From: a virus
IMG/VR virus record: IMGVR_UViG_3300030333_003928
Coordinates: 3,791-44,667 of that record
DNA length: 40,877 nt
Strand: one strand, 5' to 3'
Shown here: positions 30,719 through 38,543 of the stretch, one piece after another
Layout of the letters: each line of letters opens with the position of its first letter
Position numbering within the stretch: position 1 is the stretch's first letter
Notes under the pieces: generated by a model
What the model saw: the letters and a program-made list of their open reading frames with translations, nothing else
Told to the model about the DNA's origin: nothing
Databases searched by the model: none
Made by a program: the position numbers and the translations under genes

Positions 30719-31771
30719 ATGCTGAAACTAATTACACCAATTAACAATTTAGGATATGGGGTAGCTGGGTACAATATTTATAAAGAGTTATACAAACTTC
30801 ATCCATCCACTCCCCTATATCCTATTTCTAAACCAGAGTTTGTTGATAAATATATTCGTGCCGGGATGACCAACAGATTTACAGATTTGTCTGACAATCC
30901 CTCTGTAAAGATTTGGCATCAGAATGAACTACATACACATGTAGGAAAGGGAAAACATATAGGATTTCCCATTTTTGAATTAACAGAATTTTCTCATGAA
31001 GAAAAAGTTAGCATGAGTCACTGCGACAAACTATTCGTTTGCTCAGAATGGGCTAAAGATATTTTATACAATCAAAAGGGATGGTCCTGCCCACCTGTCC
31101 ATGTCGTACCACTAGGAGTGGATAACGAAATGTTTCAACCTCAAAGGTCTGGTCGCAAAGAAACCATTTTTTTTAATTGTGGAAAATGGGAAAAGCGTAA
31201 GGGTCATGATGTTTTATTAGAATGTTTTAACGAAGCTTTTAAAGAAACTGACAATGTAGAATTATGGATGATGTGTGACAATCCTTTCATTGGACCCAAC
31301 AATCAAGGTTGGCAAGATTTGTACAAGAACTCACCCCTGGGTAGCAAAATAAGAATAATTCCAAGACAGCAAACACATAAAGATGTGTATAATATAATGA
31401 AACAAACGGATTGTGGTGTTTTTCCAGCAAGAGCTGAAGGATGGAATTTAGAACTATTAGAAATGATGGCTTGTGGCAAGTCTGTTATAGCCACAAATTA
31501 CTCAGCACACACCCAGTTTTGCAATCAGGATAATTGCTATTTGATCAACATTGATGAATTAGAAAATGCTCATGATGGTGTTTTCTTTTCTGGCGAGTAT
31601 GGACAGTGGGCGAGCTTTAATCAGAGAGCAAAAGATCAACTGATTGAACATCTTAGATCTGTACATAAAACTAAACAAAAATGGGGTAATGTAGAAAATT
31701 TTGTAGGCATAGATACAGCCAACCAATTTACGTGGAAAAATTCAGCACAGGAGTTACTAAATGGACTCTAA
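30719..31771 (+). CDS. GT4-type glycosyltransferase
   Basis: This 350-residue GT-B-fold enzyme has a nucleotide-sugar-binding half with V-P-L-G-V-D at 130-135, the link G-K-W-E-K-R-K-G-H-D-V-L-L at 155-167 and the retaining GT4 signature E-x7-E at Glu240 and Glu248 (A-E-G-W-N-L-E-L-L-E). The N-terminal G-Y-G-V-A-G also fits the acceptor side. It lacks any membrane span, so it acts in the cytoplasm. The donor is unknown. It overlaps the papain-like gene by 11 bases, and the ATG of that gene lies inside its last codons, so the two are translationally coupled. Confidence 0.85.
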   Translation: MLKLITPINNLGYGVAGYNIYKELYKLHPSTPLYPISKPEFVDKYIRAGMTNRFTDLSDNPSVKIWHQNELHTHVGKGKHIGFPIFELTEFSHEEKVSMSHCDKLFVCSEWAKDILYNQKGWSCPPVHVVPLGVDNEMFQPQRSGRKETIFFNCGKWEKRKGHDVLLECFNEAFKETDNVELWMMCDNPFIGPNNQGWQDLYKNSPLGSKIRIIPRQQTHKDVYNIMKQTDCGVFPARAEGWNLELLEMMACGKSVIATNYSAHTQFCNQDNCYLINIDELENAHDGVFFSGEYGQWASFNQRAKDQLIEHLRSVHKTKQKWGNVENFVGIDTANQFTWKNSAQELLNGL

Positions 31772-32696
31772 TTTTATAACGCCTAGACAAACTTTAAGAG
31801 CCTACAAAGACGGTTTTGTTGGTGCAATTTGTGATGAAGAGGATGTAAAGGCACTACTTGGTGAATTGCCCATGCCTGTTTTTGGTGCTGCTGCATATGA
31901 TTTATTTGGATCTGGAGAGGGGAAACTTAGTCTACCCTTCAAAGCATTACTAAAATTCGATCCGGGGTTTGGTCCATCTGAAAGGCAGACCACTGGGGAC
32001 TGTGTATCGCATAGCACACGTAATGCGGTAGATATAACTCGTGCTTACGAAATTTTACATAAAGGTGATAGAGAAAGATTTGAAACACGATCCGCAACCG
32101 AAGCAATTTATCAATCTCGTGGACATATGGGACAAGGGATGACATGTTCAGGTGCAGCTAGATATGTCGCACAAAACGGTGGTATACTTCTAAGAAAAGA
32201 CTACAACGTAGAGCATGGAGACCTTACAGTATATAACTCAAGATTAGGAGCTAAAAAACTTATCCCTAATAGTGTATACAAGACAGAAGCAAGTAAACAT
32301 CAAGTAAAAACAATTTCAAACGTAAGAACTGTAGAAGAGGCTAGAGACGCATTAGCTAATGGATACGCTTTATCTGTATGTTCTGGATATGGTTTTAGTT
32401 CTCGTAGAGATTCTAACGGTATTGCTAAAAAGTCGGGTTCGTGGGCACACGCGATGGCTTGGATCGCTTGTGACGATACAAAAGAAAGACTTAATGAAAC
32501 TCTGTTCCTGGTACAAAATAGTTGGGGCATTTGGAATGGTGGCCCAAAAGTCCATGGACAGCCAGAAGGATCTTTTTGGATTAGAGAAAAAGATGCCCGT
32601 GGAATGCTTTCTGGAGGGGGTGCTTGGGTCTTTAGTGATGTAGATGGATTTCCCGCCAGAGAAATTGACTGGTCTAGTTTCGATGACCAATTTTAA
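31761..32696 (+). CDS. Papain-like cysteine peptidase
   Basis: The 311-residue product has the catalytic triad of peptidase family C1: T-T-G-D-C-V-S-H-S with Cys81, W-A-H-A-M with His230 and Q-N-S-W-G with Asn253. There is no signal peptide and only a short N-terminal propeptide-like region. A phage may use it to process virion proteins or, given the following small membrane genes, as part of a lysis-related set. Neither is proven. The G-R-A-like inhibitory propeptide of cathepsins is missing. Overlap with the GT4 gene suggests coordinate expression. Confidence 0.83.
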   Translation: MDSNFITPRQTLRAYKDGFVGAICDEEDVKALLGELPMPVFGAAAYDLFGSGEGKLSLPFKALLKFDPGFGPSERQTTGDCVSHSTRNAVDITRAYEILHKGDRERFETRSATEAIYQSRGHMGQGMTCSGAARYVAQNGGILLRKDYNVEHGDLTVYNSRLGAKKLIPNSVYKTEASKHQVKTISNVRTVEEARDALANGYALSVCSGYGFSSRRDSNGIAKKSGSWAHAMAWIACDDTKERLNETLFLVQNSWGIWNGGPKVHGQPEGSFWIREKDARGMLSGGGAWVFSDVDGFPAREIDWSSFDDQF

Positions 32697-32708
32697 GCGA
32701 GGTATGTT

Positions 32709-33134
32709 ATGCAAAAATTAACTACACGAGAAAAAATTATTATAGGCATTATTGTTATTGTTGGATACGCTTATTTCACAGGATCTGAAAAAATTTCTGT
32801 AAACTACGGGTTGACAAATGACGATATAGATATTATAATCAAAGAAACAGAAACTGGCTTTGATAGGGCGGAAAAAGAAGTTTTAGGTGTTACACCTGGG
32901 CCAACCCCACAACCAGTTGGGCCAGATCCAGATCCTGAAAAATGTATTTGCAAAGGTACTGGAAAAATTGTGCAAGGGGACGGACATGTTTCACCTTGCC
33001 CTTATCATACGGGAGATCCACAAGAACTCCCTACGTATGATATTGATGAAAATAAACTGGTTTATCCTCCATCAGAGATAAAAATCAATCCAGAAGAAGT
33101 TAAAAAAATTCAAGGCGGGACAGGCGGCTCATGA
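32709..33134 (+). CDS. Membrane-anchored protein with DnaJ-like Cys motif; TGA may be read through
   Basis: The 141-residue frame has an N-terminal membrane segment (residues about 9-24, I-I-I-G-I-I-V-I-V-G-Y-A-Y), a Pro-rich linker (T-P-G-P-T-P-Q-P-V-G-P-D-P-D-P) and a Cys/His motif K-C-I-C-K-G-T-G-K-I at about 76-85, with C-P-Y-H downstream, that resembles half a DnaJ-type zinc site. The frame ends G-G-T-G-G-S then TGA (33132-33134), but the same frame stays open for another 36 codons that continue the Gly/Ser linker. The protein could be a short form with a readthrough long form. Function unknown. Confidence 0.65.
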   Translation: MQKLTTREKIIIGIIVIVGYAYFTGSEKISVNYGLTNDDIDIIIKETETGFDRAEKEVLGVTPGPTPQPVGPDPDPEKCICKGTGKIVQGDGHVSPCPYHTGDPQELPTYDIDENKLVYPPSEIKINPEEVKKIQGGTGGS

Positions 33135-33245
33135 TCAGGGACTGTTAAATCTTCAGGTTCTGGAGAGAAGGCCGTAGCGAAGGAAAGCACAACAGTTCAA
33201 AAAAGAAGAGGTGTATTGGGCCGTATTTTTGGCCGTCGTCGTTAA
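33135..33245 (+). other. In-frame extension after TGA, 36 codons
   Basis: Directly after the TGA the frame reads S-G-T-V-K-S-S-G-S-G-E-K and ends with a strongly basic tail (K-R-R-G-V-L-G-R-I-F-G-R-R-R) before TAA at 33243-33245. There is no start codon or ribosome site for a separate gene. The sequence continues the linker style of the upstream protein, so stop-codon readthrough, a recent nonsense mutation or a sequencing error are the options. Confidence 0.5.
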
Positions 33246-33269
33246 TTTTTAAATATGGGAGAAATTATT

Positions 33270-33446
33270 ATGAGTAAACTGAAATCGCTTTTGACATCTA
33301 GACGTTTCTGGGTTTCAGCAGTTGCCTTGGCTTCTATTGTAACTTCTGAAGCGTTCGGTATTCAACTTAACCAAGAACAGCTACTTGGTATTATTACAAT
33401 TGTTGTAGCTTGGGTTATTGGTGACACTGTTAGAGAAACTAAATAA
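33270..33446 (+). CDS. Small holin-like membrane protein
   Basis: The 58-residue protein starts at ATG 33270 after GGGAG. It begins with a basic segment (L-T-S-R-R-F-W) and has two hydrophobic stretches (V-S-A-V-A-L-A-S-I-V and L-L-G-I-I-T-I-V-V-A-W-V-I-G) around a short Gln/Asn-containing turn, then a charged tail (D-T-V-R-E-T-K). This pattern is common in small phage membrane proteins annotated as holins. Position downstream of a papain-like peptidase and upstream of other membrane proteins fits a lysis or envelope cassette, but activity is not shown by sequence. Confidence 0.55.
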   Translation: MSKLKSLLTSRRFWVSAVALASIVTSEAFGIQLNQEQLLGIITIVVAWVIGDTVRETK

Positions 33447-33468
33447 TCAAACATATTGAGGAACTATT

Positions 33469-33795
33469 ATGGACTTTCTATCGGACATTAATCCTATTCA
33501 GTGGGTGCTTGTTGCAGTTGGCGTTTTTATTCTAGGTGGCCCCGTTGTCACCAATGGCAAGGCGTGGATCGCCAAGCTTTGGAAAGAAAGAGAAAAGGAT
33601 AATACTCCTGTAGATAAGGATCTTACAGATTTAGTCTGTAAGTGGGAGTGTCTTTCTGACGCAACTCACGAAGCTGGCCTTTACGAGGCTTGTGAAAAAT
33701 TAGATGAGGTGTTCCCTTTATTGATTGGTGTAAAGCATCACGACCATGACGATTTAAGTGATGACGACTCAGAACCGGAGAAATCAAATGAGTAA
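33469..33795 (+). CDS. Membrane-anchored acidic protein
   Basis: A 108-residue protein with one N-terminal membrane segment (residues about 11-28, W-V-L-V-A-V-G-V-F-I-L-G-G) and an acidic soluble part with Cys residues (V-C-K-W-E-C, E-A-C-E) and a terminal Asp/Ser/Glu-rich stretch. A GAGGAA ribosome site precedes the ATG. The stop overlaps the start of the next membrane gene (ATGAGTAA). Family not recognised; a holin- or spanin-associated role is possible from context only. Confidence 0.6.
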   Translation: MDFLSDINPIQWVLVAVGVFILGGPVVTNGKAWIAKLWKEREKDNTPVDKDLTDLVCKWECLSDATHEAGLYEACEKLDEVFPLLIGVKHHDHDDLSDDDSEPEKSNE

Positions 33796-34237
33796 CAGAA
33801 TGTGGCTAGGTCTAGCCTTTATAGTTATAGGTTTATTTGGAAATCAAATTTTAGAGGCATTGGCACAACCTGTAAGTCCAAAAGTGGATATTGAGCTAAT
33901 ATCTCCAATGACCGATAAAACTGAGCAATTGGTGAAACCAGTTGCTGACAAAGTAACCGAATCAGACGATAGGACTAGACTAGCCATATTCAACGACGTT
34001 TTTTCCAAGAGGGTAACATCTTACGATTGCGATGCTCAACAAATGGGAGATGTATACATCAAAGCAACGGAAAACGTATTTGATGGATCGCTCAAAGATA
34101 AATATGATGGATATGGAGATGGTATAGTTTCTATATTTAAATCAACAGTAGGAACAGACAATCATCGACTAAACGAAATTGAAAAAGTTGAAGTATCTAA
34201 AAATTTTAACGCTTTAGCTTATTCTCTGTCACTTTAA
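33788..34237 (+). CDS. Signal-anchored protein of unknown function
   Basis: I choose the ATG at 33788 because CGGAGAAA precedes it and it overlaps the previous stop by 8 bases; the product has 149 residues. Residues about 5-27 form a hydrophobic signal or anchor (L-G-L-A-F-I-V-I-G-L-F-G-N) that ends with A-L-A-Q. The rest is soluble, with D-D-R-T-R-L-A-I-F-N-D-V-F and D-G-Y-G-D-G-I. This suggests export to the periplasm with a function there, but no family is recognised. Confidence 0.6.
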   Translation: MSNRMWLGLAFIVIGLFGNQILEALAQPVSPKVDIELISPMTDKTEQLVKPVADKVTESDDRTRLAIFNDVFSKRVTSYDCDAQQMGDVYIKATENVFDGSLKDKYDGYGDGIVSIFKSTVGTDNHRLNEIEKVEVSKNFNALAYSLSL

Positions 34238-34254
34238 CGAAGGAAGGACGTAGG

Positions 34255-34506
34255 ATGGATATTTTGCAAGTGTTAATTGCTAGGTATGAAGCTAACATGT
34301 CTGAACGCATGTTTGAAATGAATGCATCTATTTTAAGACCCACTGAAAAAGGGTCACTTGACAGACTAGAATCTGCTGTAAAAGAATATACAATTTTGAA
34401 AAATCAAGTTGATGTTTTGCAAGACCTAAGAGGTCAAATGTTAGCGAGTCAAAAATTTCAAAGACAGGAGGCTGAAAAGCAAAACGCAACTAAAAAGAAA
34501 AAATAA
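34255..34506 (+). CDS. Small helical protein
   Basis: An 83-residue protein, mostly helical, with charged residues, a Met-rich N-terminal half (N-M-S-E-R-M-F-E-M) and a Lys-rich end (N-A-T-K-K-K-K). A GAAGGAAGGA ribosome site is strong. The stop shares its last base with the next ATG (TAATG). It is the first of five coupled or closely spaced genes leading to the sigma factor. No recognised domain. Confidence 0.55.
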   Translation: MDILQVLIARYEANMSERMFEMNASILRPTEKGSLDRLESAVKEYTILKNQVDVLQDLRGQMLASQKFQRQEAEKQNATKKKK

Positions 34507-34877
34507 TGAAAACAAAACTTACTCTTATAATATTGGAAGTTCCTCCATACAATCGAGCGACGTTCCCTAAAGCTAGATTAGTGGTAAATAAAAATAATGA
34601 ATTTCCAAATAAATACGTTTCCACAAAAAATATTGACGAGACATTAATTGATTTATGTGCATCTTGCATTAACGTCAACTATGCTTGGTTAAACCCGCAA
34701 TTAACAGATTTGGTTCATGAAAAAAGAGGCACAGTAGAAGCTATATACGTAGCAGTTCTGGAAACTGGAACTTTAGTCTGCAAACCAAATTATAAAATAA
34801 TGTCTCTAGACGATTTAAAAATAAAGGAAATATATGCAAAATCAATCACCTCAACCCCAAGAACCATCGGGCAATAA
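34506..34877 (+). CDS. Hypothetical protein, possibly Nudix-fold related
   Basis: A 123-residue protein starting in a TAATG overlap. An alternating pattern (A-R-L-V-V-N-K-N-N-E-F, E-A-I-Y-V-A-V-L-E) resembles a small alpha/beta fold of Nudix type, but the Nudix box residues are not present, so activity would be lost or the likeness is superficial. It overlaps the next gene by 44 bases, an unusually long overlap in this window. Function unknown. Confidence 0.5.
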   Translation: MKTKLTLIILEVPPYNRATFPKARLVVNKNNEFPNKYVSTKNIDETLIDLCASCINVNYAWLNPQLTDLVHEKRGTVEAIYVAVLETGTLVCKPNYKIMSLDDLKIKEIYAKSITSTPRTIGQ

Positions 34878-35175
34878 AACTGTCAGCTGTGAATTGATTA
34901 TACAGTCTGACACTGATGGCATAGTAGAGTATAATTGTAATTGGATTTCTGGTGAAGAAGGTTTAATAGGATTGGCTTCAATATTCTACAAGTTACTAAT
35001 AGAAAATTTTGGAGAAGAGATTTTTAAAGAAATCAAAAATGAATGCGTAATAAATAGTAACGAGGCCGACTATGTGACTGTTGTTAATTTGATAAATAGC
35101 CAAGCTCAAAAGAATACCAAGACTGAAAATGGCAATGATGTAGTAGTCCCTCCTGATCAAGTTTTCAATATATAA
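34834..35175 (+). CDS. Hypothetical protein
   Basis: A 113-residue acidic protein with a Pro/Gln-rich start (Q-S-P-Q-P-Q-E-P-S) and a helix-rich middle (G-L-I-G-L-A-S-I-F-Y-K-L-L-I-E-N-F). Ribosome site AAGGAAA precedes the ATG. It overlaps the end of the preceding gene by 44 bases. No signal peptide, membrane span or metal motif. Not recognised. Confidence 0.55.
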   Translation: MQNQSPQPQEPSGNKTVSCELIIQSDTDGIVEYNCNWISGEEGLIGLASIFYKLLIENFGEEIFKEIKNECVINSNEADYVTVVNLINSQAQKNTKTENGNDVVVPPDQVFNI

Positions 35176-35190
35176 CAGGAGATTTTAAAA

Positions 35191-35838
35191 ATGTCAATTA
35201 AATCACATAAAAGAATCGTCTGGACTAGCTGGAATGCTTTGGCAGAAGATTATATTGAAGCATATCATAACGAGTTAGAAAAGATGGAAGAAGAGCTGAA
35301 TAACATTGATCAAACAGAAATGACATCAGCTCCTCTTGGTTTGTTTATGGGAGGCATGGAAAAAATGAACATGCTACATACACCATTTGGCATGTTTCCC
35401 ATGGAGTCTATGTTTAAACCATCTGATATGTGGGATTGCAGAATAGGGGTTACTAATTTTAGTATCACCAACGATATAAAAGACATTTTAGCAAATGATA
35501 TAGAAGGTATTGAAGCCTTAAAGGTCATGGGTCGATACACCTTTTGTATAGGTATTCCCGTCACTTTTGATTTCAAGGATGTTAGAGTAGATATTGAAAA
35601 TAAAATTTGCACTTATACAGAAACGGAGGTCATGACAGAAGAAACTCAAGCAACGGTAGAACTTGTAAAAGAGCAATTAAAACACAACAAGTATTGGTCC
35701 ATTTTAGTTGCTTCAACAGGCAAAGTAGATTATATTGTTTCTGATAAATTGGATCATAAGTATCTAGAAGGTTTAAATAAGTTAGTTGAATTAAAACAAT
35801 CAATTGGTGGAATTATTTTAAGGGGTGATGATGGATAG
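35191..35838 (+). CDS. Hypothetical protein upstream of sigma factor
   Basis: A 215-residue protein with a Met-rich segment (about 48-75, with P-L-G-L-F-M-G-G-M-E-K-M-N-M and P-M-E-S-M-F) and a beta-rich C-terminal half (Y-T-F-C-I-G-I-P-V-T-F-D-F, W-S-I-L-V-A-S-T-G-K-V-D-Y-I-V). AACAGGAG lies before the ATG. The stop overlaps the sigma factor start region by about 11 bases. No known family. Translational coupling suggests a related role, for example a sigma partner, but there is no direct evidence. Confidence 0.6.
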   Translation: MSIKSHKRIVWTSWNALAEDYIEAYHNELEKMEEELNNIDQTEMTSAPLGLFMGGMEKMNMLHTPFGMFPMESMFKPSDMWDCRIGVTNFSITNDIKDILANDIEGIEALKVMGRYTFCIGIPVTFDFKDVRVDIENKICTYTETEVMTEETQATVELVKEQLKHNKYWSILVASTGKVDYIVSDKLDHKYLEGLNKLVELKQSIGGIILRGDDG

Positions 35839-36304
35839 TGTAAATCAAAAATTTGATGAGAAATGGAATGATAGCAACGTTAGAAATATTATGAACAAAG
35901 TTTCTAACAGGTATAAAAACAATATTGATTTTGATGATATTGAATCCATTCAAATGAATACTTTATGGAGATGTATTGAGAAATATGACGAAACTCGTGG
36001 AACTAAATTCACATCTTATTTATATCAACAACTTTCATATGCCTTTAAAAACAAAATAAAGAAGAAAAGAGTAGAGTTCAATGTTGATGATTTTGATAAA
36101 ATGGATGGCAATCATATCAACAAGCTAGAAGTTATTGACATTATCAATGGACTTGAGCCAGAAACCGCAAATATCTTAGAACAAAGATTTTACGAAAACA
36201 TGACTATGAAAGAGATTGGACGTAGAAATGGCTATTCAAGGGAAACTGCTAGACGCAAACTAAAAAATGCCATAAAAACGTGTAAAATGATATGTGAATT
36301 TTAA
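35828..36304 (+). CDS. Sigma-70-family RNA polymerase sigma factor
   Basis: The 158-residue product has a sigma region-2-like part (D-D-I-E-S-I-Q-M-N-T-L-W-R-C-I-E-K-Y-D, then F-T-S-Y-L-Y-Q-Q-L) and a C-terminal region-4-like helix-turn-helix (M-T-M-K-E-I-G-R-R-N-G-Y-S-R-E-T-A-R-R-K-L). It lacks regions 1 and 3, like ECF and phage late sigma factors. It would bind host core RNA polymerase and direct it to phage promoters. In-frame ATGs at 35828 and 35831 both follow AAGGGG. Its own target promoters are not certain; a TATAAATA element before 21592 is one candidate. Confidence 0.8.
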   Translation: MMDSVNQKFDEKWNDSNVRNIMNKVSNRYKNNIDFDDIESIQMNTLWRCIEKYDETRGTKFTSYLYQQLSYAFKNKIKKKRVEFNVDDFDKMDGNHINKLEVIDIINGLEPETANILEQRFYENMTMKEIGRRNGYSRETARRKLKNAIKTCKMICEF

Positions 36305-36350
36305 AATTTTGTGTATAAGGTCATAGGAACCGGATCTTCTTTTGGATAAA

Positions 36351-36379
36351 TTGGAATCATTGTAGTTTTGTTTTATACT
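36351..36379 (+). promoter_or_regulatory. Promoter of the 36401 gene
   Basis: TTGGAA at 36351-36356 and TATACT at 36374-36379 lie 17 bases apart. The ATG at 36401 follows with a strong AAAAGGAG site. The gene also has its own strong terminator, so it may be expressed as a separate abundant transcript. Confidence 0.5.
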
Positions 36380-36400
36380 TATTCAAAAGGAGATTTTATT

Positions 36401-37108
36401 ATGGCAGTACCAAATGGCTCTGCAAGCTACCTTGTAAACACTACAGGCGGTGCTTTTTCCGCAACTACCGAAGGTGGAACAATTCTTGGTAATTCAACTA
36501 CTGGAACGGTTATCACAAAATCTTTCCCCTTGAAAGACGCTGCTGATGACATTAAAAAAGCATACGGTCCTGTAGAACGTGCTTACCCAGGCTACGGTTC
36601 TTATCCTACAAATACCGGCGGTCTATACGGTACTCAGAAAGCACTTTCTGGTGGTACTTTTGCTTTCCAGGCAGCTGGAAGTTATGTCATTATGACACAA
36701 ACCACCACTCTTTCTGGTGTTGCAAAAACCAACTTATTGATTCCTGGTGCTAACTCTAGCAATCAAGGCAATGCAATTCTTCAATTCAAGCACGACTTTG
36801 GTGCTAGGTTGCTTGCTAAATGGAGAGGTAACTCATTCTCTTGGACTGGAAATCTTGACAATGGTAATTCTATTAAGTCACGGCTTAACTGGTTGAATTC
36901 TGCCGGTACTGCTCCAGAAGCACCGTCAACAGCTACTGATCTTGATATGTTTGATCCTGTTGCCGGATCAACCGCATCTCAATCTGACAGTGCCGCCAAT
37001 CCGACTCGTGCCATTCCTGGTGAATTGGTTATGAAAGTAGACTTTGTTACCACTTCAGTTTCTAGTGGTGGTGACTTCTTTGATTACAAACCAATTACTG
37101 GTATGTAA
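36401..37108 (+). CDS. Probable abundant virion structural protein
   Basis: A 235-residue protein rich in Gly, Ser, Thr and Ala, low in Cys, with beta-strand alternation (F-A-F-Q-A-A-G-S-Y-V-I-M-T-Q-T-T) and a long Ser/Ala/Asp-rich loop. Codons look well adapted (few rare Arg AGA/AGG, more CGT, GGT, GCT than neighbours). It has a dedicated promoter, a textbook ribosome site (AAAAGGAG) and a strong terminator, all consistent with high expression of a capsid or tail component. I do not recognise the family. The ATG at 36401 is chosen over the upstream in-frame ATG because of the ribosome site. Confidence 0.55.
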   Translation: MAVPNGSASYLVNTTGGAFSATTEGGTILGNSTTGTVITKSFPLKDAADDIKKAYGPVERAYPGYGSYPTNTGGLYGTQKALSGGTFAFQAAGSYVIMTQTTTLSGVAKTNLLIPGANSSNQGNAILQFKHDFGARLLAKWRGNSFSWTGNLDNGNSIKSRLNWLNSAGTAPEAPSTATDLDMFDPVAGSTASQSDSAANPTRAIPGELVMKVDFVTTSVSSGGDFFDYKPITGM

Positions 37109-37120
37109 ACCTTGATTCTT

Positions 37121-37190
37121 GAAAGGGGTTTATGACACTCTCCTTATGAAGTATAACCTTAAGTATTTCATAAGCCCCTTTCTTTTTTTT
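37121..37190 (+). terminator. Terminator with competing stem arms
   Basis: GAAAGGGG (37121-37128) pairs with CCCCTTTC (37175-37182), followed by eight T. Inside, two copies of TTATGA (37130-37135 and 37144-37149) compete for one TCATAA (37168-37173). The second copy extends to a 10-bp hairpin (37144-37153 with 37164-37173). Confidence 0.85.
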
Positions 37191-37215
37191 AACATACATC
37201 ACCGGAGTTTTCATC

Positions 37216-37551
37216 ATGACCCCCGAAACATGGGAACTAATTCGCAACTTAATTGAAATGATTAGCGTATTTGCTATACCTGTATTTTCTTGGGTTATAT
37301 ACACTTTGGTTCAACAAGGAAAGCAGATTATCGTGCTAGAACAAAAGGTAAACGAGTCTTTAAATCAACGACTGCAACGTGTAGAAAAGCGTATTGGAAA
37401 TGTAGAAGAGAAGATAGACGAAATCGCTGAAAACGTTGTTGAATGTCGAACGATAACATCAGAAAACAAGAACGCCTACGAAAAGATCTCTGCGGAAATT
37501 AATAACAAATTTGATACCGTAATTTCTAAGATAGACGCTCACCGTAAATAA
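37216..37551 (+). CDS. Membrane-anchored coiled-coil protein
   Basis: A 111-residue protein with one membrane span (residues about 14-32, M-I-S-V-F-A-I-P-V-F-S-W-V-I-Y-T-L-V) followed by a long heptad coiled coil (L-E-Q-K-V-N-E-S-L-N-Q-R-L-Q-R-V-E-K-R-I). Such architecture occurs in phage holin-associated and anti-holin-like proteins and in tail-associated small proteins. It lies between two terminators, so it may be a single-gene transcript or depend on readthrough. Not assigned further. Confidence 0.65.
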   Translation: MTPETWELIRNLIEMISVFAIPVFSWVIYTLVQQGKQIIVLEQKVNESLNQRLQRVEKRIGNVEEKIDEIAENVVECRTITSENKNAYEKISAEINNKFDTVISKIDAHRK

Positions 37552-37568
37552 GATTATATATTAGATTT

Positions 37569-37592
37569 GGGGAACAACATGTTCCCCTTTTT
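37569..37592 (+). terminator. Intrinsic terminator
   Basis: GGGGAACA (37569-37576) pairs with TGTTCCCC (37580-37587) around a 3-base loop, followed by five T and a further T-rich stretch. It ends transcription after the coiled-coil gene. Confidence 0.85.
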
Positions 37593-37612
37593 ATTTTTAG
37601 GAAAGAAAAAGG

Positions 37613-38443
37613 ATGATACTTCTCACAGAATATTTTGAGTTTCAGGATCATAACAGAAAATTAGAAGTTATTGAAAGCATAAAAGAAAATTCTTCTTTAG
37701 AGCAAATTGAACAGATATTGCTATTTTCAGATAGAGTTTCAGAAGAAGATATCAAAATTCTTGAAAAGTTACCCAAAGTAAAAATAATAAAAATGTCACA
37801 CAGGTGTAGATTTAGCGATCTATTCTCTTATGCAAATAATAATCTATCTGGAAAAAAGTGCATCGTGTGTAATAATGATATATCTTTCACGGATAGCCTA
37901 GAACATATACAAGAAACAAACATTGATAACATGTTTCTATGTTTAACGAGGTGGGATTTACTCGAAGATGGATCTATTGAGTTTAAACAACCTAAACAGT
38001 CTAGAAAACACTCTCAAGACTCTTGGATTTTTAAAGCACCGCTACCTCAAAAAATGATAAATGATGGAGATATATTTTTTGGTAAACCGGGCTGTGATAA
38101 CATGATTGCTTATCTAGCGGTTGTTAGCGGAATGTTGGTGTTAAATCCATCTGAACTTATAATATCTAAACATCACCATCTGTCTAATTCAAGAAACTAC
38201 AAACAAAATAAAAGAGGCACTCCCTCCAATAGTGAAAAGGTTGGACATCATAGTCTATATATGAATGTGGGCACGTCGAAAGAAATACTTTACAATACTG
38301 AAAATCTTGTATATAAGTTACAACGGGCATGGAAACCAAAAGATAAAGTTTTTCATGGAAATAAAGCCGTGTCAAAAGCTATAGAATTCCAAGAGGAATT
38401 AACCCCTCTTTGGAGACAAACAATATTACGTTTCAAATATTGA
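37613..38443 (+). CDS. Glycosyltransferase-like protein (GT-A type)
   Basis: This 276-residue protein shows a pattern I associate with a small sugar-transferase family: C-I-V-C-N-N-D-I-S-F near 83-92, where NNDI may be the metal-binding D-x-D-like site, L-T-R-W-D at 111-115, S-Q-D-S-W-I-F at 134-140, G-K-P-G-C-D-N at 157-163 and L-N-P-S with a downstream H-H-H-L-S. No signal peptide or membrane span. Donor and acceptor unknown. It is the fourth glycosyltransferase-type gene of the window and stands alone between a terminator and the nrdA promoter. AAGGAT before the ATG is its ribosome site. Confidence 0.6.
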   Translation: MILLTEYFEFQDHNRKLEVIESIKENSSLEQIEQILLFSDRVSEEDIKILEKLPKVKIIKMSHRCRFSDLFSYANNNLSGKKCIVCNNDISFTDSLEHIQETNIDNMFLCLTRWDLLEDGSIEFKQPKQSRKHSQDSWIFKAPLPQKMINDGDIFFGKPGCDNMIAYLAVVSGMLVLNPSELIISKHHHLSNSRNYKQNKRGTPSNSEKVGHHSLYMNVGTSKEILYNTENLVYKLQRAWKPKDKVFHGNKAVSKAIEFQEELTPLWRQTILRFKY

Positions 38444-38471
38444 AAATTATCTCTAATATTGAATTTTCATA

Positions 38472-38500
38472 TTGATTTTTCTATCTAGATAGTGTATAAT
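38472..38500 (+). promoter_or_regulatory. Sigma70-type promoter upstream of nrdA
   Basis: TTGATT at 38472-38477 and a perfect TATAAT at 38495-38500 are separated by 17 bases. The chosen nrdA ATG at 38544 lies 43 bases downstream. No NrdR-type box could be recognised by eye. Confidence 0.72.
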
Positions 38501-38543
38501 AATCTACATAGATAAAACATTGAATCAGAAAGGTATGTTATTA

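Noticed and set aside
33132-33134. Genome-wide TGA recoding to a sense codon
   Set aside because: TGA ends several clear genes here (glycosyltransferase at 22957, CAP gene at 26393, nrdA at 40776), so the single case at 33132 is local.
34506-34877. Functional Nudix hydrolase
   Set aside because: The G-x5-E-x7-R-E-U-x-E-E pattern is missing, so only a loose fold likeness remains.
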